Positions 1 to 7,336 of a DNA stretch of 7,336 nucleotides are shown here, one piece after another (the first letter of the stretch is position 1; every line of letters starts with the position of its first letter). The notes under the pieces were generated by a model. It did not search any database and was not told the origin of the DNA. It worked only from the letters and a program-made list of their open reading frames with translations. This DNA is from Chlamydiota bacterium (GTDB lineage Bacteria > Chlamydiota > Chlamydiia > Chlamydiales > SM23-39), in assembly GCA_021772195.1 (NCBI GenBank), contig JAJFML010000077.1, forward strand, positions 1 through 7,336, given 5' to 3'. A program made the position numbers and the translations under genes.

Positions 1-1917
1 AATTAATATTGAGGGCGAGTATAGTAGAGACCTTGCTATTTCAATTCGCTGCCTCTGCCCGCCGCTTAAATTTCTTCCACCTTCAATGAGCTTTGCCTCA
101 TACCCACCTTCTCTCATTAAAATCTCCTCGTGAATTTGAGCGGCTTTAGTCGATTTTACTACGACCTCATCGGGAACCGATCTATTCCAAAGAGTAATAT
201 TTTCCTGAATTGTTCCACCGAATAGAAATATTTCCTGATCCACAGTTGCAAGAGCTCTGTAAAGCTGCTCTAAAGGCACATCGTTAAAAGGAATATCATC
301 TAAAAAAATCTCTCCTGACCAGGGCTGAAAAAGCCCTGAGGCAAGCTTTGCAACGGTTGATTTACCACATCCTGTTGGTCCTACAAGAGCTAGCTTTTTC
401 CCTGGCTCAATAGTAAAGCTTAAATTTTCAATTAAAGGAGGTGCAAGAGGAGCGTAGCCAAATGTGACATTTCGAAATTCAATTTTTCCTTTTAATTTCG
501 AGATATTTAAGTCCTTTGATAGAGGTCTTAAATACCTTTTATCAATAGGATTTTTCATGACATCATCCAAACGCTCAATATCAATTTGCATATCTTGAAT
601 TAGCTGACTAAAGCCTACAAAACGCTGAATTGGCTGCAAAAAATTGGTAAGCAATAACTGCAAAGCCATTAACATCCCAACTGTTAAATACCCTTCAACA
701 ATTCTTATCCCTCCTATACCTAAAAGAAGAGTGATAATGAAATATTGAAAAAAGACGGGAAGAGTGGAAAGAAGAGCATCTTTCTTTCCAATTTCTTCCT
801 TTGAGTTAATCGTTTTAGTGTAATACCCAGCCCATTTAGCAAAAAAATCGGGCTCCGATGCCTTTGCTTTGATTGTTTCAATAAACTGAAGACCGCCTAT
901 AGATTGACTAAGACCTTTGATGAGATCTTGTTGAAGTCTAGCGTAAGCATTTGCTCTGATCTTGAAAATAAACCACATAGAGACAAGGCTAATGATTCCC
1001 ATCGCGCATCCCATCGATGCAATTAAAGGATCGTAGGAAAAAAGTACGAGGCCATAGAACACAATAAGCAAGAGATCAATTGCTGAAAAGATAACAGAGC
1101 CAGTAAGCGCTTGTACAACTGAATCATTCAATGTCATGCGGTAGGCTATTTCTCCTGCATGCCGCTGAGAATAGAACTCTTTAGGTAGCTTTAGCAGGTG
1201 CCATAGAAAATCCCCTGAAAATTTTAACGAGAGCTTTCCATTCATTCGATTAAGAGCGAATTGCCTTAGCCACACTAAAGCAAAGGAGGAGAGAGCGGTT
1301 AACAAAACAGCTGCTAAAAATCCTGTATGATGAACAGGGGTATTCTCTGTAAAAAAGTTATGTAAAAAATACATTAAAAATGCAGGAAGTAAAAACCCAG
1401 GAAGCAACAAACAGATCCCTGTCAAAAAAGTAAAAGTAAGACTGTTTTTTATCGACCCTAAACGAGAGAATATTTGCTTAAAGAAAGGGGGAGGCCTTCC
1501 TCCTGGCTTAAAATTTTCACCTTTTTCAAACTGAAGGCAAATGCCTGCATATTTCTCACTAAACTCATCATATGAGATCGATCTAGGGCCAGATCCTGGA
1601 TCATTAAGATAGACGCATTTTTTACCAAAGCCTTCTAACACGAGAAAATGGTTATACTCCCAAAAAAGAATAGCGGGATATTTTTCTTTTTTTAGTGACT
1701 CAACATCAAGCCTTTTCCCAGCTCCTTTTAGCCCGTGCTTTTCTCCTGCTTTTAGCACATTTAAAGCGTTACTTCCATCTCTTGAAACGCCGCAATCAAG
1801 GCGAAGTTCTTCTAAGGGTAGATATTTGCCATAATACCGCAAAATGATGGAAATAGATGCTGCACCACATTCTACAGCTTCCATCTGAATCACTCTTGGT
1901 GTTTTTACCCTTTTCAT
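1..1917 (-). CDS. C39 peptidase/ATP-binding ABC exporter, NHLM/NHLP bacteriocin type (3' end cut off by window)
   Basis: Inner-membrane exporter that cuts the leader from a peptide precursor, usually after a double glycine, and pumps the core out using ATP. I translated 639 residues with no frame break; the frame runs off the window edge. Residues 1-135 are a C39 peptidase: oxyanion Gln11 and catalytic Cys17 in QMEAVECGA, His90 in NHFLV, Asp106 in NDPGSG. About six membrane segments follow (roughly 160-183, 198-218, 273-297, 298-319, 383-403, 408-425). The ATPase part has Walker A GPTGCGKS (513-520), Q-loop Gln561 and signature LSGGQ (617-621). The window ends at SPSILI, so the Walker B acidic residues and H-loop are unseen. 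The TP..IQMEAVECGA start is typical of the NHLM peptidase/ATP-binding subfamily. The start ATG overlaps the stop of the fusion-protein gene as ATGA and has no clear Shine-Dalgarno site, which suggests translational coupling; the next ATG (Met12) would remove Gln11. The substrate is unknown. Confidence 0.95.
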   Translation of the reverse strand, partial: MKRVKTPRVIQMEAVECGAASISIILRYYGKYLPLEELRLDCGVSRDGSNALNVLKAGEKHGLKGAGKRLDVESLKKEKYPAILFWEYNHFLVLEGFGKKCVYLNDPGSGPRSISYDEFSEKYAGICLQFEKGENFKPGGRPPPFFKQIFSRLGSIKNSLTFTFLTGICLLLPGFLLPAFLMYFLHNFFTENTPVHHTGFLAAVLLTALSSFALVWLRQFALNRMNGKLSLKFSGDFLWHLLKLPKEFYSQRHAGEIAYRMTLNDSVVQALTGSVIFSAIDLLLIVFYGLVLFSYDPLIASMGCAMGIISLVSMWFIFKIRANAYARLQQDLIKGLSQSIGGLQFIETIKAKASEPDFFAKWAGYYTKTINSKEEIGKKDALLSTLPVFFQYFIITLLLGIGGIRIVEGYLTVGMLMALQLLLTNFLQPIQRFVGFSQLIQDMQIDIERLDDVMKNPIDKRYLRPLSKDLNISKLKGKIEFRNVTFGYAPLAPPLIENLSFTIEPGKKLALVGPTGCGKSTVAKLASGLFQPWSGEIFLDDIPFNDVPLEQLYRALATVDQEIFLFGGTIQENITLWNRSVPDEVVVKSTKAAQIHEEILMREGGYEAKLIEGGRNLSGGQRQRIEIARSLLYSPSILI

Positions 1918-2711
1918 CTGTTTAAAAAAGGTAAAATGTAGGTAATAGGTTTTCTCTCATCCGTGACAATCTGAACCTCTCCTGTCATTCCAGAATAGAC
2001 CTCATTTGATCTCTTCTTAGTAGTCCACTGAAGCCTGTTTGATGAATCTAGTTGAGGTTCAATGACAACAAGAATGTAGGGAGAGCTACCTTCCATCAGA
2101 TAATCCTGTAGAGACTTGGAGGGAATATTTTTTATAAACCAATTATTTTCATCTACAGGATAGCGCTGAACAGCTTTTACACTTCCTTCAATTTTTCCTT
2201 CCTTATTTGAGTCAAAGACATCCAAAGCAATTTTTGCTTTCATTCCAGGTTTAATTTTTTGACCGGAAAAAAGCGGGATAAAACCCAAAACTAATAACTC
2301 ACTCTCCGGGTAGTCTCTCTCCATTCGAAGAACCATCGTATTGGGGGTAATTTCATCACCCTCTTTAACTTCAATCCATAGAATCCTTCCATCGGATGGT
2401 GCTGAAAATCCTTTGCTATCTCTTAGAGTAATGAGTGTATCGCCGCTCTTGACCCTCTCTCCAATTTTCACTTGGACAGATTCAACGATTGCAAACTCTT
2501 CTGTAACTATTTCTACAACACCTGAGGGATTGGTAATAAGGGCTTTTCCCTCAACAATCGATGGAATTTCACCAACGAATCCCCAAATGATTGTAGATAT
2601 CAATAATATGAGAAAAAATGATAGAGCGCTCCATAACTTAAATCCAACCGCTCTCATTGCCGTATCTATTCGATCTAGAAGGGGAATTTGATGAGAAGTC
2701 TCTTCGCTCAC
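1914..2711 (-). CDS. HlyD-family membrane fusion protein, NHLM bacteriocin secretion type, short form
   Basis: Periplasmic adaptor anchored in the inner membrane, expected to work with the peptidase-ABC exporter encoded directly downstream. It has 265 residues: a cytoplasmic N-terminus, one membrane segment at about 26-46, a first lipoyl half at about 64-98 (SGVVEIV, then GERVKSGDTLITL), a linker of only about five residues, a second lipoyl half at about 104-130 (APSDGRILWIEVKEGDE), a beta-barrel part from about 136 with KIKPGMKAKI, and a C-terminal strand region ending in SGMTGEVQIVTDERKPI. HlyD relatives usually carry a long helical hairpin between the lipoyl halves; it is absent here, which explains the short length. 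The start is GTG. An in-frame TAG at 2721-2723 excludes a longer protein, and AGGA at 2719-2722 lies seven bases upstream. The stop overlaps the next start by four bases. The family call rests on motif pattern and neighbour; the NHLM subtype is less certain than the HlyD fold. Confidence 0.9.
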   Translation of the reverse strand: MSEETSHQIPLLDRIDTAMRAVGFKLWSALSFFLILLISTIIWGFVGEIPSIVEGKALITNPSGVVEIVTEEFAIVESVQVKIGERVKSGDTLITLRDSKGFSAPSDGRILWIEVKEGDEITPNTMVLRMERDYPESELLVLGFIPLFSGQKIKPGMKAKIALDVFDSNKEGKIEGSVKAVQRYPVDENNWFIKNIPSKSLQDYLMEGSSPYILVVIEPQLDSSNRLQWTTKKRSNEVYSGMTGEVQIVTDERKPITYILPFLNR

Positions 2712-2718
2712 GTCTTTA

Positions 2719-2722
2719 TCCT
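2719..2722 (-). promoter_or_regulatory. Shine-Dalgarno site deciding the GTG start of the fusion protein
   Basis: AGGA on the minus strand, seven bases before the GTG at 2711-2709. Together with the in-frame TAG immediately upstream (2723-2721) it supports the GTG start. It is the only convincing ribosome binding site among the starts in the window; the other starts rely on overlap with the preceding stop. Confidence 0.6.
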
Positions 2723-2737
2723 ATGCTCTTTTTTTTC

Positions 2738-2766
2738 AAACTATGATTTCAGAATGAAATTGTCAA
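2738..2766 (-). promoter_or_regulatory. Candidate sigma70-type promoter for the fusion protein/exporter pair
   Basis: A perfect -35 hexamer TTGACA reads on the minus strand at 2766-2761. After 17 bases comes TAGTTT (2743-2738), a three-of-six match to the -10 consensus; shifting to a 15-base spacer gives CATAGT, a four-of-six match. Transcription would start near 2731, about 20 bases before the GTG, leaving room for the AGGA site. It lies in the only real spacer of the cluster. The strong -35 and weak -10 make this a moderate call; read-through from upstream is not excluded. Confidence 0.45.
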
Positions 2767-2825
2767 TGAGAAGTAGGTAGACTTTTCCTAAAAAATAAAT
2801 ACTAGAGAACAGATTTAAAATATGA

Positions 2826-3806
2826 TCAGTTTGTAGATGATACTATCGTTTGTTCTGTTTTAAGAGCTTGTTCGAAATAGCGGATTGTCTTTTTAAGCCC
2901 CTCTTCCAGCTTTACCTTTGGCTCCCAGTCTAGTTTCTCTTTTGCAAGAGAGTTATTGGGCTTGCGCTGCTTCGGATCATCTGAGGGCAGATCTTTGTAG
3001 ACGATGGGAGAAGAGGTGTTTGTTATGGCTTTGACGATTTCAGCAATCTCTTTAATGGTAAATTCTGATGGATTTCCTAGGTTTATTGGACCTGTAAAAT
3101 CAAGTGTCTTATCCATCATAAGAGTCATGCCCTCAATGAGGTCATCAACATAACAGAACGAACGTGTCTGCGTTCCATCCCCATAGATTGTAAGAGGCAG
3201 GCCTTTGAGCGCTTGTACGATTAGATTTGAAATGACTCTACCATCATTAGGGTGCATTTTTGGACCGTAGGTATTGAAAATACGAATAATCTTGATTTGA
3301 ACATTGTGTCTTCTGTGGTAATCAAAGAAAAGTGTTTCGGCGCAGCGTTTGCCTTCATCGTAACAGGATCTGTAACCGATTGGATTAACATTTCCCCAGT
3401 AGCTCTCTTTTTGAGGATGCTGCGTGGGATCTCCATAGACTTCGCTGGTAGATGCTTGCAGAATCTTTGCCTTGCAGCGCTTTGCTATTCCGAGCATATT
3501 TAAAGATCCTTGGACACTTGTTTTTAGCGTTTGGATGGGATCCTTTTGATAGTGCACGGGAGAGGCAGGACAAGCTAAATTATAGATCTCATCGGCATCA
3601 ACATAGAGAGTACGGCAGATATCATGTTCTAAAACTTCAAAATTTGGATAGTCTTCGAGATGAGAGATATTTGCTCTACTTCCTGTATAAAAATTATCCA
3701 CTACGAGAACTTCATGACCTAAAAGAGTTAATTTTTCAGAAAGATGGGAGCCTAAAAAACCGGCACCGCCAGTAATCAATATGCGTTTTTGAGTCATAGT
3801 ATTCAC
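2826..3806 (-). CDS. uxs: UDP-glucuronate decarboxylase (UDP-xylose synthase), extended SDR family
   Basis: Cytosolic NAD-dependent enzyme converting UDP-glucuronate to UDP-xylose and CO2, supplying a nucleotide sugar for polysaccharide assembly. The 326-residue protein has the Rossmann motif [10 protein letters not shown] at 12-21, Asp37 at the end of the second strand (VVDNFYTG) for NAD ribose binding, the [10 protein letters not shown] block at 118-127 with Ser121 and Glu122, and [14 protein letters not shown] at 141-154 carrying catalytic Tyr149 and Lys153. Arg281 in QRKP matches the arginine that marks decarboxylases such as human UXS1 and ArnA and separates them from simple epimerases. 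Length is normal for a soluble bacterial UXS. The GTG start overlaps the stop of the co-polymerase gene as GTGA; an ATG three codons in (3797-3795) is an equally possible start and loses only three residues. Neither has a clear Shine-Dalgarno site. Upstream polysaccharide export genes suggest that the exported polymer contains xylose or a xylose-derived sugar; this is inference. Confidence 0.96.
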   Translation of the reverse strand: MNTMTQKRILITGGAGFLGSHLSEKLTLLGHEVLVVDNFYTGSRANISHLEDYPNFEVLEHDICRTLYVDADEIYNLACPASPVHYQKDPIQTLKTSVQGSLNMLGIAKRCKAKILQASTSEVYGDPTQHPQKESYWGNVNPIGYRSCYDEGKRCAETLFFDYHRRHNVQIKIIRIFNTYGPKMHPNDGRVISNLIVQALKGLPLTIYGDGTQTRSFCYVDDLIEGMTLMMDKTLDFTGPINLGNPSEFTIKEIAEIVKAITNTSSPIVYKDLPSDDPKQRKPNNSLAKEKLDWEPKVKLEEGLKKTIRYFEQALKTEQTIVSSTN

Positions 3807-6625
3807 GTGGTTATAAAACTTAAATGTTTTGACTTTTCGGTCTGTAAATAATCTCTTAAATCATCGGCTGTTTCGTGCTTTACGGTAATGATAGATCGAT
3901 CTACCAAATTCTGGAGCACCTTAGCCTCTGCAAGCGCCGGAAGAGCCTTGCTATTGATAATAACTAGATCGTAATTTTTTTTAAACTCATCCAAGATCTT
4001 TTTAAATTTATCTGACCCCAATATCTCTGCGCCAAACCGGGTTGTTCCCCCTGTTGTGATAAGATCGAATGATTTCTCTTTTCTGATCGGAGCTTTTTTT
4101 ACTTCATCATTGATATATCCCAATATCCCAGGCATATCTTTTTGCGAATATCTAGCCTGAAAAGTGCATTGAATGAGAAGAATGTTTAATCCCCTTTTTG
4201 CAAGAAGATTTGCGAGCGTATAAGAATAATTTGGACCATAGCCCGAAATAAGGCTGGCAGTTTGCACTTTCTTATCTTCTGTTAGAAAAAATGCCGCCTT
4301 CCTAAGAGTCTCAAAATCGCTATCCGAGATATGCTCTACCTCTTTTCCATCACATCTGTCCGAAATATCGCCTGAGCAATGCTTTTTGTAAGATGTTAAA
4401 GTCTCCATTGAAAGCGGGAAACCATGAAAAACGTATTTACAAACCCAATAAAAAAAAGCGCCCATAAAGCCTAAAAGCGCCCCTAAAAGAGTAAATAGAA
4501 AAAGATTTGGCGAAATTGGTTTTATAGGAAGAAGAGCCGTGTCTAAAGGCTTTGACTGTATTTGATGAAGATGTTGACTTATTGTTTTTGATTCAACAAT
4601 CTGAGTTAAGGCCTCCATCATTTTTGATCCAATATCTACTTTGAGTTTTAATAGATTTTCAAGGCGCCATTTTTCGGGAAGTGAATGCATTTGATGTTTT
4701 AATTCTTGGGCATTTTTTTCTAACAACGTCTTTTCAAAAGTAAGCGCTTTTTTTCGTGCTGCTATATGATCCTTTTTCTGTTTATCAAGAATAGATAGTC
4801 TTTGATTTATTCGATCCAAACGAATTTTTTGTAAACTTCGAATTTTATGTTTAAAAAGATCTGCATTGATTTGTTGAATACCCAACATTTCTAATAGATG
4901 ATTTTCTAAAATACTTTTCTGCAGCGCAATCTCACTTAAAAATCGGACTTTTTCCTTTTCACTGATATTTTTCTCATCCTTTAGAAGGTGAGATGTATTT
5001 GATATTTTTGAAATGATCTGCTGGCTAATAGGATCTTGAAGAACTGCAATCAGAGAGGTTGTTTCAAAATTTGGATCGTTTATTTGCGCTCGGACAAACT
5101 CTAAATGCTGAATTTCACTTTGAACTTTATCCAATTTATTGTTGTAAGATACGTAGAGGCTCTTTGCAGTAGATAGGTCAATTCCTTCAAATTCGGGAGA
5201 GGCCTCATTTGAATAATAGAACCCATCAGTTAAAGTTTTTTCTTTGATAGAAAGAGCTCGAATATAGTCTTCCATATGTTTTTTTAAATTCTGATTGGAC
5301 ATGCCGGTAATACCATTTTGAAGAAACTGTTTCGGTATGTCTCCGCTTAAGATTGTTTGAAATACTGTATTTGCCTCTTCTAGTTTACTTCTTATCTTTT
5401 TCAACTCTTTTACTCGCTTCAACTGGATATCAGAGGCAAAAAGAACTTCTTTAGAATTGGTGCTTTTACTCATTTCAGCCAGTTTTGGCAAGTCACAAAA
5501 CTGAAGAGAGAGGCCTAGTAAATCCTTCTCAGATTGGAGAATTTCTCTTTCTTTTTCTAACCCTGTAATCTCCTCTCTTATAGGGCTTTCATTTACATAG
5601 GATATCGCACCACTCTCAAAATCATTTAATCTTTTTTCTTCCAATTCCAATAGGCGCATTTTTTCTACGCCGCTTATATGAGGGGTCAAAAGAGTTTGCA
5701 TCTCCTGATCCAAACTAAAAAATCCATTTTGACTTAAGTTTTCTTTCAGATAAGAGACGTGTTCATTCAATGCAATTTCTAACTTGCCATTTAGGTCATC
5801 TTGTCTTTTTCCCAAATAATCAAGCTGAGCCTTCGTGGTTTTTTCATGCTCTTCTTGAAGATATTCCTGATAGGAAAGCATCAGTGCATCAATTGTCCTG
5901 GCTGCTAGAACTTTGTCTCGGTGGTGATAATTCAGCTTAAAAAGAGACTTGTTATTTTTATTTTTTACGATCCTAATCTCTTCTTGCAGTTTTTGAATGA
6001 CTTTCTGCAGAGGATGAAATAAGAGGCAATAACTCTTATTTAAGATAACTGAGTTGGGCGGTTTTTTAATTGTGAAAGAAAGATCTTCTACTTCTACTTT
6101 TTGATTAATAATACCCTCTATTTGAACCTTGCTCTTCACAGCTGTGAGAACAAATTCATGAGCATTCTTAAAAGTGATTTGGTAAGTTTTCTTTTTTTCT
6201 CCTTTATAAACCACATCTTCAAAAATAAAAGAGTCTTGATTTTGCAGAATAGCTCCAAACTGCGCTTTCAAGTTATCTCGCAAAAGGTGAAGCGCTTTTT
6301 GAATAATCATTTGATCATCTGATACTACTTGAAGACCTAGCTTTTGAATGACTCTAGTAAGAATCGTTCGAGACTTCATGACATCTGCTGCTTGAGCTTC
6401 AGCAGATAGCTTACTATCAGCGCCTAAAATTTCTTTTAAGGATAGAGTGGGCGACTCTTTTGACTCTTTAAAAGTTGCTTCAACGGGAAATTTTATAGGC
6501 ATAAAGAGAAAAATTACTGTAAATGAGAGCGAGCAAATGGCAGCAGAATAGACCAGCTTCTTACGAATGCGGAAATAGAGCCTTTTAATATCACTCAGAC
6601 ATATTATACGCTCTTCCTCATTCAT
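3803..6625 (-). CDS. Wzc/Wzz-type polysaccharide co-polymerase with a degenerate tyrosine-kinase (BY-kinase) domain
   Basis: Inner-membrane protein that governs polymer length and links to the Wza channel. From this start it has 940 residues: membrane segment 1 at about 24-42, a Wzz-like region to about 200, a very long periplasmic part rich in charged heptad-like helices (about 205-690), the proline motif PIKPISPN (about 702-709) before membrane segment 2 (about 708-730), and a C-terminal cytoplasmic domain shaped like a BY-kinase. That domain has lost its key residues: the P-loop position reads [10 protein letters not shown] with Tyr802 in place of lysine, Walker A' reads LLIQCTF with Gln819 for aspartate, and Walker B reads LVIINS with Asn891 for aspartate. 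The tail lacks a tyrosine cluster. I prefer the ATG at 6625 because it overlaps the Wza stop as ATGA; an upstream ATG at 6649 adds eight odd residues and has AAGG touching the ATG, too close to act. The GTGA overlap at its end couples it to the decarboxylase gene. Confidence 0.9.
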   Translation of the reverse strand: MNEEERIICLSDIKRLYFRIRKKLVYSAAICSLSFTVIFLFMPIKFPVEATFKESKESPTLSLKEILGADSKLSAEAQAADVMKSRTILTRVIQKLGLQVVSDDQMIIQKALHLLRDNLKAQFGAILQNQDSFIFEDVVYKGEKKKTYQITFKNAHEFVLTAVKSKVQIEGIINQKVEVEDLSFTIKKPPNSVILNKSYCLLFHPLQKVIQKLQEEIRIVKNKNNKSLFKLNYHHRDKVLAARTIDALMLSYQEYLQEEHEKTTKAQLDYLGKRQDDLNGKLEIALNEHVSYLKENLSQNGFFSLDQEMQTLLTPHISGVEKMRLLELEEKRLNDFESGAISYVNESPIREEITGLEKEREILQSEKDLLGLSLQFCDLPKLAEMSKSTNSKEVLFASDIQLKRVKELKKIRSKLEEANTVFQTILSGDIPKQFLQNGITGMSNQNLKKHMEDYIRALSIKEKTLTDGFYYSNEASPEFEGIDLSTAKSLYVSYNNKLDKVQSEIQHLEFVRAQINDPNFETTSLIAVLQDPISQQIISKISNTSHLLKDEKNISEKEKVRFLSEIALQKSILENHLLEMLGIQQINADLFKHKIRSLQKIRLDRINQRLSILDKQKKDHIAARKKALTFEKTLLEKNAQELKHQMHSLPEKWRLENLLKLKVDIGSKMMEALTQIVESKTISQHLHQIQSKPLDTALLPIKPISPNLFLFTLLGALLGFMGAFFYWVCKYVFHGFPLSMETLTSYKKHCSGDISDRCDGKEVEHISDSDFETLRKAAFFLTEDKKVQTASLISGYGPNYSYTLANLLAKRGLNILLIQCTFQARYSQKDMPGILGYINDEVKKAPIRKEKSFDLITTGGTTRFGAEILGSDKFKKILDEFKKNYDLVIINSKALPALAEAKVLQNLVDRSIITVKHETADDLRDYLQTEKSKHLSFITT

Positions 6626-7336
6626 GGAACAATACCCATACCACCACATCCTTTTGTAATCACTTCCATTCCAGAGAAACTAGGTAGAAGTTGTGAGATA
6701 AAGCGATTCCATTCTGTAATCGGCTTAGATGCGACATAGACAATATCCCCGGGCATCAAAAGTAGGCTATCATTAGGTAGATGAATGACATGTTCCCAAC
6801 TAAGAAGATAAATCTTTGGCTTTACAATACTTCCGCGAATGACTTGGATATAAGATTTATCCCCCGTATAAGGAATCCCTTTTGCAGCAGCAATCGCTTC
6901 TCTTAAAGGTAAGAATCCATGGGGAACACTGAGTACACTCTCACAGCCCACTTCCCCCATAACCATAAGGGTTGAAGCTCTCGGATCTGCAATGTAGACC
7001 TTATCTCCACCGCGCATAACGATATTTTGCGACATATCGCCTTCTTTCAAAAGTTTATAGAGATCTACAGAGAGGAGGTTATTCTCTCTAATGACATAAC
7101 TTTTAAAAAGGTTGGCCTCAGTGGGCACTCTCGCTTTTGCAAGAACATCAAATAGCCGTATTTTCCCATCAATGGGGATATTTGGAATAGATACCATTCC
7201 CGCAAGTTCAACCTTACCAGCAATGCGCTCTTTATATGTTACAAAGACTTCGATATCTTCAATCTGCTCAAGATATTTCTTTTGAATGGCCTCAGCGGCT
7301 CCAGAAAGGTTCAGCCCTTTTACATTTACGCATCCT
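6622..7336 (-). CDS. Wza-type outer-membrane polysaccharide export protein (5' end cut off by window)
   Basis: Subunit of the periplasm-spanning, outer-membrane channel through which capsule or exopolysaccharide leaves the cell. The frame stays open to the window edge, so the ATG at 7197 is an internal methionine; 237 residues are visible. The first part (GLNLSGAAEAIQKKYLE, then IEVFVTYKERIAGKVELAG) is the end of the polysaccharide export domain. Two SLBB-type modules follow, the first ending near MRGGDKVYIAD, the second starting near MVMGEVGCESVLSVP and ending near LLMPGDIVYVASKP. The segment ITEWNRFISQLLPSF has the position and amphipathic character of the C-terminal helix that forms the outer-membrane barrel in E. 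coli Wza. The tail [10 protein letters not shown] follows it. The signal peptide and lipobox cysteine lie outside the window. The stop overlaps the start of the co-polymerase gene by four bases, the usual Wza-Wzc gene order. Confidence 0.93.
   Translation of the reverse strand, partial: GCVNVKGLNLSGAAEAIQKKYLEQIEDIEVFVTYKERIAGKVELAGMVSIPNIPIDGKIRLFDVLAKARVPTEANLFKSYVIRENNLLSVDLYKLLKEGDMSQNIVMRGGDKVYIADPRASTLMVMGEVGCESVLSVPHGFLPLREAIAAAKGIPYTGDKSYIQVIRGSIVKPKIYLLSWEHVIHLPNDSLLLMPGDIVYVASKPITEWNRFISQLLPSFSGMEVITKGCGGMGIVP

Larger units (their letters stand above)
2712..2825. other. Spacer between the sugar-nucleotide gene and the peptide-export pair
   Basis: This 114-base AT-rich stretch is the only intergenic gap; every other junction overlaps. 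It holds the candidate promoter, the Shine-Dalgarno site and a run of eight A residues (minus strand, about 2729-2736) between the -10 region and the ribosome site. I found no stable hairpin followed by a T-run, so there is no visible intrinsic terminator after the decarboxylase gene, and no credible small peptide gene. Confidence 0.6.

Noticed and set aside
391..412. Inverted repeat around GCTAGC with a T-run, resembling a terminator
   Set aside because: It encodes the strand leading into the Walker A motif of the exporter; the stem is short and the location is mid-gene.
2341..2691. Plus-strand open frame of 116 codons
   Set aside because: It lies wholly inside the fusion-protein gene on the opposite strand and shows no recognisable domain or start signal.
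2780..2825. Possible terminator after the decarboxylase gene
   Set aside because: Only short AT pairings (AAAT/ATTT) are present, with no GC-rich stem before the T-rich stretch, so an intrinsic terminator is not supported.
3221..3775. Several open frames on both strands inside the UDP-xylose synthase gene
   Set aside because: They are shadows of a strongly conserved gene; none has a plausible product or ribosome site.
2826..3806. Decarboxylase as a dTDP-glucose 4,6-dehydratase or UDP-glucose 4-epimerase
   Set aside because: The [14 protein letters not shown] block and Arg281 in QRKP are the pattern of UDP-glucuronate decarboxylases.
6101..6322. Plus-strand open frame of 73 codons inside the co-polymerase gene
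   Set aside because: Antisense shadow in AT-rich coding sequence with no supporting signal.
7195..7197. ATG at 7197 as the true start of the Wza-like gene
   Set aside because: The frame stays open upstream to the window edge and translates to residues typical of the polysaccharide export domain, so this methionine is internal.

Overview
The window is a piece of one gene cluster read entirely from the minus strand. In transcription order (high to low coordinates) it holds: a Wza-type outer-membrane polysaccharide export protein (5' end cut off), a large Wzc/Wzz-type polysaccharide co-polymerase, a UDP-glucuronate decarboxylase (UDP-xylose synthase), a short HlyD-type membrane fusion protein, and a C39 peptidase-containing ABC exporter of the NHLM/NHLP bacteriocin type (3' end cut off just before Walker B). 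No tRNA, rRNA, mobile element, CRISPR array or integrase was seen.

The host must have an outer membrane, because a Wza-like protein with its C-terminal amphipathic helix only makes sense in a diderm cell. The DNA is AT-rich with A/T-ending codons. The lineage cannot be fixed from the sequence. An environmental member of the Chlamydiota, or another low-GC diderm, is a guess and no more.

Layout: 6622-7336 Wza-like; 3803-6625 Wzc-like; 2826-3806 UDP-xylose synthase; 2712-2825 the only spacer, with a candidate sigma70-type promoter and a Shine-Dalgarno site; 1914-2711 membrane fusion protein; 1-1917 peptidase-ABC exporter. Three of the four junctions are 4-base stop/start overlaps (ATGA, GTGA, ATGA), so the genes are probably translated in a coupled way. 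The spacer divides a polysaccharide half (export channel, co-polymerase, nucleotide-sugar enzyme) from a peptide-export half (fusion protein, processing exporter).

Points of interest: the Wzc-like protein keeps the outline of the tyrosine-kinase domain but has lost the key residue in all three Walker motifs and has no tyrosine-rich tail, so it looks like a pseudokinase; its periplasmic part is much longer than in Escherichia coli Wzc. The fusion protein has no helical hairpin between its two lipoyl halves. The exporter has a complete C39 catalytic set, yet no precursor peptide gene lies in the window. A working idea, which is inference, is that a leader-cleaving peptide exporter is co-inherited with a xylose-containing surface polysaccharide pathway.
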